6,083 bases of DNA from Erysipelothrix sp. (GTDB lineage: Bacteria > Bacillota_I > Bacilli_A > Erysipelotrichales > Erysipelotrichaceae), in NCBI GenBank assembly GCA_012520695.1, contig JAAYNU010000030.1, forward strand, positions 1-6,083. Reading direction: 5' to 3'. The number at the start of each line of letters is the position of its first letter. The first letter of the stretch is position 1. A program made the position numbers and the translations under genes. Shown piece by piece: positions 1-5,883 of the stretch. The notes under the pieces are model-generated. The model saw only the letters and a program-made list of their open reading frames with translations. It ran no database searches and was not told the origin of the DNA.

Positions 1-799
1 CAAGTTTTGTGACGATGAGTGAGTCCACATGGGCCACTTCAGTAAACGCACCTGCCTGAATGAGACCATTTTGACCGGTATTCCCATCGATGACTAAGTA
101 GGTTTGGTCAATTTGACCCGCTTCTTTTTCAAGAACGCGCTTCATTTTTTCCAGTTCCTTCATAAGATTCACTTTATTTTGTAGGCGGCCTGCAGAATCA
201 CAAATCATGATGTCATAACCGTGTTCTTTAGCATAGCGTGCACCATCAACGAATACAGATGCAGGATCTTGGTTGGCGACGCCTCCCACAAACCCCGCTC
301 CAATCGACTCAGCCCATACACCGAGTTGCGAACTCCCCGCTGCTCTAAATGTATCGCCCCCGACTAAGAGGACTTTAAGGCCTTGTGATAAGTATCGTTG
401 TGCTAACTTCGCACAGGATGTTGTTTTACCCGAACCATTCACTCCCATGACGAGAATGACGTTCAAACCGTCGTGTGGTTCATATTCTGTGATGTTTTCT
501 CCATATTGGTTAAACATTACATCTGCCAGTGTTTCAAGTGCTTCTTCTTCGCTCATGTTTGATTTCACTTTCTTGCGGAAGCTTTTAATAATCTTTTGAG
601 CGCTTTTCAGCGAAACATCGGACTGAATGAGTGTTGCGAGTAAGTGGTCACACCACGCGTCATCAAACTTAGGTTTTCCAACGAACAATGATTTTAGTTT
701 TGAACCAAATCCTTGTTTAGTTGCATCCAAGCCTGTTTCGTACAGTATTTGATCTTCATCAACTTTATTTTTCTTTTTGAATCGTGAAAACAAACCCAT
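1..799 (-). CDS. ftsY: Signal recognition particle receptor FtsY (SRP GTPase), 3' end cut by window edge
   Basis: FtsY is the membrane-associated SRP receptor: it pairs with Ffh GTPase to deliver ribosome-nascent chain complexes to the Sec translocon. The first 266 codons are present. The N-terminus (MGLFSRFKKK) is a short basic amphipathic segment suited to membrane binding, and there is no long acidic A domain. A helical N domain spans about 25-105 and the G domain starts near 112. Visible motifs are the P-loop GVNGSGKTT (119-127), DTFRAA (149-154), DSAGRLQNK (201-209, with the run up to KELEKMKR very close to my recollection of B. subtilis FtsY), DGNTGQN (238-244) and the beginning of TKL(D) at the edge. 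The start is fixed by GGGAGG seven bases upstream, inside the end of smc; only two bases separate the smc stop from this ATG, so the genes are co-transcribed. Several G-domain residues differ from the usual consensus (see findings). Ffh is ruled out by the N-terminus and the smc linkage. Identity is secure. Confidence 0.96.
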   Translation of the reverse strand, partial: MGLFSRFKKKNKVDEDQILYETGLDATKQGFGSKLKSLFVGKPKFDDAWCDHLLATLIQSDVSLKSAQKIIKSFRKKVKSNMSEEEALETLADVMFNQYGENITEYEPHDGLNVILVMGVNGSGKTTSCAKLAQRYLSQGLKVLLVGGDTFRAAGSSQLGVWAESIGAGFVGGVANQDPASVFVDGARYAKEHGYDIMICDSAGRLQNKVNLMKELEKMKRVLEKEAGQIDQTYLVIDGNTGQNGLIQAGAFTEVAHVDSLIVTKL

Positions 800-801
800 A
801 T

Positions 802-3720
802 TTACGCCTCCCTCAATTCAACAGCTTCTTCTAGTTTAACTCTGAGCATGTTTGAAACACCTTTTGTCGGCATTGTAACACCGTAGAGTACATCGCACTG
901 AGCCATTGTTCCAGGTCTGTGTGTGATGAGAATAAACTGTGTGTTGTCCGCAAAATTTTTAATATAGTTTGCGAGTCGTTCAACGTTTGCTTGGTCAAGT
1001 GCTGCCTCTACCTCATCAAAGATGCACAGTGGCACATGACGTGCTTTTAGAATCGCAAAGAGTACTGAGATTGCGATCAAGCTCTTTTCTCCACCCGAGA
1101 ACAAACGAATGTTTTGTACTGATTTTCCGGGTGGTTGTACGTCAATGTCAATTCCTGTATTTAAAAGATCATTTTCATCTTCAAGGATGAGTCGTGCTTT
1201 ACCGCCTCCAAAGAGTTTGGTGAAGACTTCATTCAGCTCATCGTTGATCTTATCGAACATTTCTTTGAACTGAACAATCATGATTTCATCCATCTCATCG
1301 ATTACCGCAAGCAGTTTATCGCGAGCTGCGACCAACTCATCGAGTTGAGCACTGAGGAAATCATAGCGTTCTTGAGCTTCTTTATATTCTTCAGGCGCTT
1401 CAAGGTTCACATTTCCAAGGTTCGCAATTTCACCACGAAGTTGTAGTACTTCAGATGAGTTCTTTGCGGCCTCTTCATTGTAGACATTTTCATACGCATA
1501 TTCATACGTCATTTGATAGACGGATGACAAGCGTTCTAAGTTGTTTTCAACGCGTGTTTGTTGTTTTGTGAGTTCTAAGTCGAGTCCGTGTAAACTTGAT
1601 GTTAGTGCATTAAGTTCACTGCGGTCTTCTCTGAACGATGCTTCTTTTCGCTTCACATCATGGCTTAGGTTGTTTCTTCGCTCCCTTAATAATGAGAGTG
1701 TTGATCCAAGTTCATCGCGTTTCATGAGTAATGCGTTCAATTCACTAACGCCATCGTCTTCACTGACATCTAAATCAAGTTCTTCTGGATTTAAATCCTC
1801 GAATTCTTGTTTTAAGTTTTCATAGCGTGCACGTTTGGCGTCGAGTACGGGTTCAATTTGGGCTAAAGAAATTCTTCGTCCCATCAGTTCATCCGAAGCT
1901 TCGCGCAAACTTGTTTGTAATGCATTAAGTTTATTTTGTTCAAGGACAAGGTTCTCCTGTTTTAAGAGTACTTCTTTTTCAAGATCTTCTTTATCTTTGC
2001 GCAGGGTCAACATAGATTGGTTGTTCCCTTTGCTTCGTCCACCTGACATTACTCCACCGCGGTGGATGACATCTCCATCAAGCGTAACAATCTTGTAGGC
2101 ATGGTTTAAGCGTTTTGCTAGGGTATTCGCGTTCTCAATTGTTTCAACAATCAGAACGTTTCCTAACAAGCTATCGCGTAAGTCTGCATAGGTTTCGTCG
2201 TTATCAACGAAATCAGATGCAACTCCGAGATACCCTTTAACAGAATCCGATACCGTAAGCGCATCATTTTGGACGCTTCTCGGACGGACAACGGACATTG
2301 GAATGAATGTTGCGCGACCTGATCTGTTATTCTTGAGAAAGTTAATCGCATTAACTGCGTCTTTATCACTAGTTGTTACGATATGCATGATGGATCCTGC
2401 GAGTGCCGTTGTGATTGCTGTTTCGTAGGAATCATGCGGTGTAAAGATATTCCCGATTGCATCGTGGACTCCGTGCAGTGATGCTTTGTTGTCCATAATC
2501 GCTTGAACACCTTGTTGGCCTTCAAACGGACGAGAAATTCTATGTTCCAATACATCGAGTCGATTCTTGAGTGTATTCAGTCCACCGGATAAGCTTGATA
2601 CACGTACAGTTTTATCTGCAAGTTCTTGATTGCGTTCAAAGTTTGATTGAACAAGAATCTCAACCGCAGCATTCAGTTCTTGGTGTCGTTTCTTACGATC
2701 ATCAAATTCGATTTTCGCATCATTCAACATTGCCTTAAGTTCTTTTGCTTTGGCTTTCTTATCGCCGACTTCCATCGCATATTTACGACGTTCGTCTGTT
2801 TCAATTCGTCGTGTTTCCAAAACTCCGACTTCATGAATGTATTTCATCATTGTTTCTTGACCTTTAGATACTTCTTGATCAAGTTTGAATATTTCATTGC
2901 GCTTTTCTTCTAACTCATGGTCGTAAACTCCGACATTGGTTTCAAGGCTTGCGAGTTGTGCTTGAAGTTCAAAGACTTTCGCTTGTCCTTCTTTAATCAT
3001 GCCATTGAGATCTGTAATGTCTTTACACAGTACTGAGACTTCAATTGATTTTAAGAGGTCGCGTTTCTCTACATAGATTTCTGCTTTCTTTGCGGCACGT
3101 TTGAGTGAATTAACTTGGCGTGTAATTTCATCCACAATATCTTGCATACGGTCCATGTTTTCTTTGGTGCGTTCGAGTTTATTGATTGATTCAATTTTAC
3201 GTTTCTTATATTTCGATACTCCGGCTGCATCTTCAAAAATGACGCGTCGTTCGATTGGCTTCGCTTCCGCAAAATACGAAATCGTACCTTGTGAAATGAT
3301 TGACAGCGAGTCGCGTCCCAATCCTGTATCTAGGACTAAGTCATGAATATCGCGTAAACGACATGGCACCTTATTAATAAGGTATTCTGATTCTCGTGTG
3401 TCTCTGAAGAGTCGTCGTGTGACTTCTACTTCTTCATAATCTGAGTTGAGTGCTTTGCGTTCGTTATTAAATACGAGCGTTACTTCGGCTAGGTTTACTT
3501 TTTTTCGGTTCTCGGAACCATTAAAAATAACATCCGTCATGCTCGTTCCTCGAAGACTCTTACTGGACTGTTCTCCTAAGACCCATCGAATCGCATCACT
3601 TATGTTAGATTTACCACAGCCATTAGGACCAACAATCCCTGTTACTTCATCCTGGAAGTTGATCACGACCTTATCTGCAAACGATTTAAATCCTTGCATT
3701 TCAATTTTCTTGAGGAACAT
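802..3720 (-). CDS. smc: Chromosome segregation/condensin ATPase SMC, compact 972-aa form
   Basis: This is the bacterial structural-maintenance-of-chromosomes protein. With kleisin ScpA and ScpB it forms the condensin that extrudes DNA loops and aligns sister chromosomes. The order is canonical: N-terminal ATPase half with Walker A GPNGCGKS (31-38, Lys37); coiled-coil arm about 170-400; hinge about 403-560, ending in the glycine-rich GGVMSGG; return coiled coil about 562-800; and C-terminal ATPase half with ABC signature LFSGGEKS (873-880), Walker B ending in Asp902-Glu903, D-loop ALD (907-909) and switch His934. All catalytic residues are present, so it should be active. It is about 214 residues shorter than the 1186-aa B. 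subtilis SMC, with the loss shared between the two arms. The ATG has GGAGG six bases upstream. It leads an operon with ftsY. In B. subtilis rnc precedes smc, but here the upstream gene is divergent and unrelated. Confidence 0.98.
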   Translation of the reverse strand: MFLKKIEMQGFKSFADKVVINFQDEVTGIVGPNGCGKSNISDAIRWVLGEQSSKSLRGTSMTDVIFNGSENRKKVNLAEVTLVFNNERKALNSDYEEVEVTRRLFRDTRESEYLINKVPCRLRDIHDLVLDTGLGRDSLSIISQGTISYFAEAKPIERRVIFEDAAGVSKYKKRKIESINKLERTKENMDRMQDIVDEITRQVNSLKRAAKKAEIYVEKRDLLKSIEVSVLCKDITDLNGMIKEGQAKVFELQAQLASLETNVGVYDHELEEKRNEIFKLDQEVSKGQETMMKYIHEVGVLETRRIETDERRKYAMEVGDKKAKAKELKAMLNDAKIEFDDRKKRHQELNAAVEILVQSNFERNQELADKTVRVSSLSGGLNTLKNRLDVLEHRISRPFEGQQGVQAIMDNKASLHGVHDAIGNIFTPHDSYETAITTALAGSIMHIVTTSDKDAVNAINFLKNNRSGRATFIPMSVVRPRSVQNDALTVSDSVKGYLGVASDFVDNDETYADLRDSLLGNVLIVETIENANTLAKRLNHAYKIVTLDGDVIHRGGVMSGGRSKGNNQSMLTLRKDKEDLEKEVLLKQENLVLEQNKLNALQTSLREASDELMGRRISLAQIEPVLDAKRARYENLKQEFEDLNPEELDLDVSEDDGVSELNALLMKRDELGSTLSLLRERRNNLSHDVKRKEASFREDRSELNALTSSLHGLDLELTKQQTRVENNLERLSSVYQMTYEYAYENVYNEEAAKNSSEVLQLRGEIANLGNVNLEAPEEYKEAQERYDFLSAQLDELVAARDKLLAVIDEMDEIMIVQFKEMFDKINDELNEVFTKLFGGGKARLILEDENDLLNTGIDIDVQPPGKSVQNIRLFSGGEKSLIAISVLFAILKARHVPLCIFDEVEAALDQANVERLANYIKNFADNTQFILITHRPGTMAQCDVLYGVTMPTKGVSNMLRVKLEEAVELREA
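807..812 (-). promoter_or_regulatory. ftsY ribosome-binding site inside the 3' end of smc
   Basis: On the minus strand GGGAGG lies seven bases before the ATG at 797-799 and overlaps the last codons of smc (stop TAA at 802-804). It decides the ftsY start. It also implies that ribosomes finishing smc terminate almost on top of the ftsY initiation site, so translation of the two genes is probably coupled. Confidence 0.85.
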
Positions 3721-3726
3721 GATGTA

Positions 3727-3731
3727 CCTCC
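3727..3731 (-). promoter_or_regulatory. smc ribosome-binding site
   Basis: Minus-strand GGAGG is followed by six bases and then the ATG at 3718-3720. Spacing and sequence are near ideal. The encoded N-terminus (MFLKKIEMQGFKSF) is the usual SMC start, so this site confirms the chosen start. Confidence 0.85.
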
Positions 3732-3746
3732 ATTTCTACTGTGTAC

Positions 3747-3775
3747 ATTATAGCGTAATTTTCACAACATTTAAA
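3747..3775 (-). promoter_or_regulatory. Predicted sigma-A-type promoter for smc-ftsY
   Basis: Read on the minus strand there is a perfect -10 hexamer TATAAT (3747-3752) and, after a 17-bp spacer, a weak -35 TTTAAA (3770-3775, four of six consensus positions). Transcription would start near 3740, leaving a leader of about 20 bases that contains the Shine-Dalgarno. This agrees with smc being the first gene of its transcript. Half of an inverted repeat lies within the spacer. The call rests on sequence only; the -10 is strong and the -35 is tentative. Confidence 0.65.
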
Positions 3776-3835
3776 CCAATTTATCCAAATCCTTTCACGA
3801 GTGCCTCTAAAGCTAAGTTACTATTGTGAACATTA
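3756..3835. repeat. Imperfect 12-bp inverted repeat spanning the divergent intergenic region
   Basis: Plus-strand TAATTTTCACAA (3756-3767) is matched at 11 of 12 positions by the reverse complement of TTGTGAACATTA (3824-3835). The two arms are 56 bases apart. The left arm sits inside the spacer of the smc promoter, and the right arm lies about 20 bases upstream of the predicted -35 of the rightward gene. The placement would suit a paired operator for a regulator acting on both promoters. Region and sequence are AT-rich, so chance cannot be excluded. Confidence 0.35.
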
Positions 3836-3854
3836 ACTGAAATCTCCCATAAAA

Positions 3855-3883
3855 TTGCTTTTATAATCCTTACATGATAAAAT
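3855..3883 (+). promoter_or_regulatory. Predicted promoter of the thioredoxin-like gene (extended -10)
   Basis: A -35-like TTGCTT (3855-3860) is followed after 17 bp by TAAAAT (3878-3883), which is preceded by TGA, giving an extended -10 (TGnTAAAAT). The start of transcription would be near 3890, with the Shine-Dalgarno at 3896-3902 immediately inside a very short leader. A perfect TATAAT also occurs at 3862-3867, but it has no convincing -35 at the right distance. It remains the main alternative. Confidence 0.55.
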
Positions 3884-3895
3884 TACAAGGCTAAT

Positions 3896-3902
3896 AAGGA
3901 GG
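3896..3902 (+). promoter_or_regulatory. Ribosome-binding site of the thioredoxin-like gene, short spacing
   Basis: AAGGAGG is a full-strength Shine-Dalgarno, but only four bases (CAAT) separate it from the ATG at 3907, shorter than the usual five to nine. No nearby in-frame alternative start would keep the hydrophobic N-terminal segment, so this ATG is accepted. Confidence 0.75.
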
Positions 3903-3906
3903 CAAT

Positions 3907-4467
3907 ATGAACAAACCTATTTTAATTATCGTACTCGTTGCCATTGTCGGAATTAGTGCGTATACATTACTACACAAACAATTTAACAAAACAGTTGAAG
4001 TAAGCACCGTCGCACCAAGTGATGCACGATTTGTACAAAATATTGATGAGTTCTCAATAGAGGATCTTGATTTAGGAGCATACATCTCTTATAAAGATGT
4101 CGCAAGTGAATTAAAGACAATGTCAGGTAAACAACTCTTATTCGTAGGAAATGATTCTTCGGACACTTCGTATATCGAAGGTTCAATACTCTTTCCCCTA
4201 CTGAATGAATTCGAGACACCACTTAACTTAGACATCATTTATGTCGATATGAGTGGATCGGAAGACGTGAGTGTTGTAAACCTACAAAAAGTTCTTAACA
4301 TTGAAGTAACACCAAGCTTTGTCTTGGTTGATGCAAACGAGAAAAAGAAATCTTATGAAGTAGTTTCAAAACTTTCATTCGTTAGTGATGAGCCCTTTAC
4401 CGTTGATGAACTGAGAACATGGTTCTTCGACAATGGTATCTGGACTGGTCCATACGGAAAAAATTAA
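3907..4467 (+). CDS. Membrane-anchored thioredoxin-like protein lacking all cysteines
   Basis: The protein has 186 residues. Residues 4-22 form one uninterrupted hydrophobic helix followed by His-Lys, reading as an uncleaved anchor that leaves the rest outside the membrane; there is no lipobox cysteine. A linker with acidic stretches (about 30-72) leads to a domain with thioredoxin-like order. It has a beta strand KQLLFVG (75-81), a loop NDSSDTS (82-88) where thioredoxins carry CxxC, a helix about 89-104, a strand LDIIYVDM (108-115), then EVTPSFVLVD (133-142) with Pro136 in the place of the thioredoxin cis-proline, and a C-terminal helix (165-174). There is no cysteine anywhere, so disulfide chemistry is impossible; a binding, chaperone or structural role is the natural inference. 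The gene is alone, divergent from smc and convergent with the permease. The fold assignment comes from pattern order only. I do not recognise a named family. Confidence 0.9.
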   Translation: MNKPILIIVLVAIVGISAYTLLHKQFNKTVEVSTVAPSDARFVQNIDEFSIEDLDLGAYISYKDVASELKTMSGKQLLFVGNDSSDTSYIEGSILFPLLNEFETPLNLDIIYVDMSGSEDVSVVNLQKVLNIEVTPSFVLVDANEKKKSYEVVSKLSFVSDEPFTVDELRTWFFDNGIWTGPYGKN

Positions 4468-4468
4468 A

Positions 4469-4496
4469 ACGAATCGCTTAGGCGATTCGTTTTTTT
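4469..4496. terminator. Bidirectional rho-independent terminator between convergent genes
   Basis: ACGAATCGC (4469-4477) pairs perfectly with GCGATTCGT (4482-4490) across a four-base loop TTAG. The A-run at 4466-4468 and the T-run after 4490 can lengthen the stem. On the plus strand a run of seven T (4490-4496) follows, terminating the thioredoxin-like gene two bases after its stop codon. On the minus strand the same stem is followed by TTTTAATTTTT, so it can also terminate the permease operon, whose stop (4495-4497) touches the plus-strand T-run. Confidence 0.92.
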
Positions 4497-5883
4497 ATGC
4501 ATTAATTTTTCTAAATTTATGATACAGCATCACAATGGCCGGGAAGATCACAAATCCTGTAACCATCGCCCCAATCGCATACCAGTTCAGAATAAGACCG
4601 GCATCCGTCTCAAGAGAGAACTGCCCTACCCAGTTGAATTTATAAAGTAAGACAAGTGTCATAAAGAGACCAACAAGTGGAATGAATACATCAGTGATTG
4701 GATTTCGATGTGCATTCACAAGTATATCCTGTTTATTCTTAGCTTTACCCCTGAAGAACAGAATCACTCCAACAGGAACAACTAAGAACTGAACGAAGCG
4801 CGAGATCGCTGAGATGACCATGATGTCCGTAGTATCGTATCTGAAAGACATCGGGATAATTACTGCGACCGCTACAGTCACAATAAACGATGCAACAGGA
4901 ACCCCTTTTTCATTTACCTTAGCAAGTGCTTTAGGCAACTGACCTTCACTGGCCATTGCTTGGAATACCTTAGGTGTACTGAATGATGCCGCTACGTTGA
5001 TTCCAAACATCGACACAAGTGCTCCGTAGATTACGATGTTCTTAATCAATGGATTTGAGAAAGCCGATGCCAATACAACAACTTCCTTAGAATTCAAGAT
5101 TGCTTCAGGACTGATAACCATCGCAATCGTCACAACTCCAATATACACCGCCGCAATAATAGCCATCGCAAGCGGAATCGCGCGTGGTAAGTTCTTTTCA
5201 GGGTTCTCCATTTCAGATGCTGCACTCGCAACACTTTCAAATCCTGTGAAGGCATAGAAAGCTGCAATGGTCGCACCGACAAAGGATGTGAAGTTCATCG
5301 AGAAATCTGGAATCAAACCATTTACTTGAGAGAAGTGATTTTCTCCAGTTGAAATAAAGATGACGAATCCCGCAACAATCGCAGTCACAAGTGCTACAAG
5401 TTTCCCAATCGTTGAAATATTATTAATCTTTTCGACAAAATGATTTCCAAACATATTAATCGCAAATAGAACACTCATCAAGATCACAAACCCGATCGTG
5501 ATTTTTGAATTCGTAATGTTATCTGCGCCAATAAAGATACTGAGTGTTGTACGCACTACTGCTGTCGCCATCACACCCCAGGCAATGGCTGATGAGATGA
5601 AACGAGTAAGCCCGACATACAAGCCAACATTATCGCCAAATGCTGCCTTCGCATAGGCATATGCAGCTCCGTTTTTATTAACATATTTAGCGCTTGATGC
5701 GAAAGTAATCGCAAGAACGCCCGCAAAGATTGCGGCTACAAGATAAACAAGTGGCGTATACGTTCCAGCAGACTTCATGACACCAGCTGGTGTTAAGAAT
5801 ATCCCCGTTCCAATAATAGAGTTAATCGTTAATAATACAATAGACCAAAAACCGAATTTCTTAACCGTTTTTGTAGTGCTCAT
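4495..5883 (-). CDS. APC-superfamily amino acid/amine permease
   Basis: This is a 462-residue secondary transporter of the amino acid-polyamine-organocation superfamily, predicted to sit in the cytoplasmic membrane with about 12 helices (roughly 12-31, 43-62, 86-112, 128-146, 158-178, 201-218, 236-257, 281-301, 328-345, 351-376, 398-415, 430-455). Family marks are the broken first helix with IGTGIF (24-29), which binds the substrate amino and carboxyl groups; NGAAYAYAKAAFG (71-83) after helix 2; and helix 6 FTGFES (212-217), followed by SEMENPEKNLPRAI (223-236). Length is normal and nothing appears truncated. The ATG overlaps the stop of the upstream hydrolase by four bases (ATGA) and has GGGGA seven bases before it, so the two are translationally coupled. 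The neighbour suggests a substrate such as a polyamine, GABA/glutamate or a gamma-glutamyl compound. The substrate cannot be read from sequence alone, and other amino acids remain possible. Confidence 0.93.
   Translation of the reverse strand: MSTTKTVKKFGFWSIVLLTINSIIGTGIFLTPAGVMKSAGTYTPLVYLVAAIFAGVLAITFASSAKYVNKNGAAYAYAKAAFGDNVGLYVGLTRFISSAIAWGVMATAVVRTTLSIFIGADNITNSKITIGFVILMSVLFAINMFGNHFVEKINNISTIGKLVALVTAIVAGFVIFISTGENHFSQVNGLIPDFSMNFTSFVGATIAAFYAFTGFESVASAASEMENPEKNLPRAIPLAMAIIAAVYIGVVTIAMVISPEAILNSKEVVVLASAFSNPLIKNIVIYGALVSMFGINVAASFSTPKVFQAMASEGQLPKALAKVNEKGVPVASFIVTVAVAVIIPMSFRYDTTDIMVISAISRFVQFLVVPVGVILFFRGKAKNKQDILVNAHRNPITDVFIPLVGLFMTLVLLYKFNWVGQFSLETDAGLILNWYAIGAMVTGFVIFPAIVMLYHKFRKINA

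Noticed and set aside
273..599. 108-codon plus-strand reading frame within ftsY
   Set aside because: It lies wholly antisense to the clear FtsY coding frame, has no ribosome-binding site, and its product resembles no protein I know.
1541..2098. Two plus-strand reading frames antisense to the SMC return arm
   Set aside because: Serine-, phenylalanine- and arginine-rich translations are typical shadows of an acidic/lysine-rich coiled-coil gene on the other strand; there are no start signals.
3446..3829. 127-codon plus-strand reading frame across the start of smc and into the intergenic region
   Set aside because: It is antisense to the conserved SMC N-terminus and crosses the smc promoter, with no Shine-Dalgarno. 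It is a shadow.
3862..3867. Perfect plus-strand TATAAT as the -10 of the thioredoxin-like gene
   Set aside because: No acceptable -35 is found 16-18 bp upstream. The TTGCTT / TGATAAAAT pair with 17-bp spacing fits better, though the hexamer may still contribute.
3721..3906. Possible small RNA, riboswitch or small gene in the divergent intergenic region
   Set aside because: The region is 186 bp and largely accounted for by two promoters and two Shine-Dalgarno sites. I see no terminator-like hairpin, conserved aptamer pattern, or start-stop frame with a ribosome-binding site.
5036..5257. 73-codon plus-strand reading frame within the permease gene
   Set aside because: It is fully antisense to well-conserved transporter helices and lacks a ribosome-binding site.
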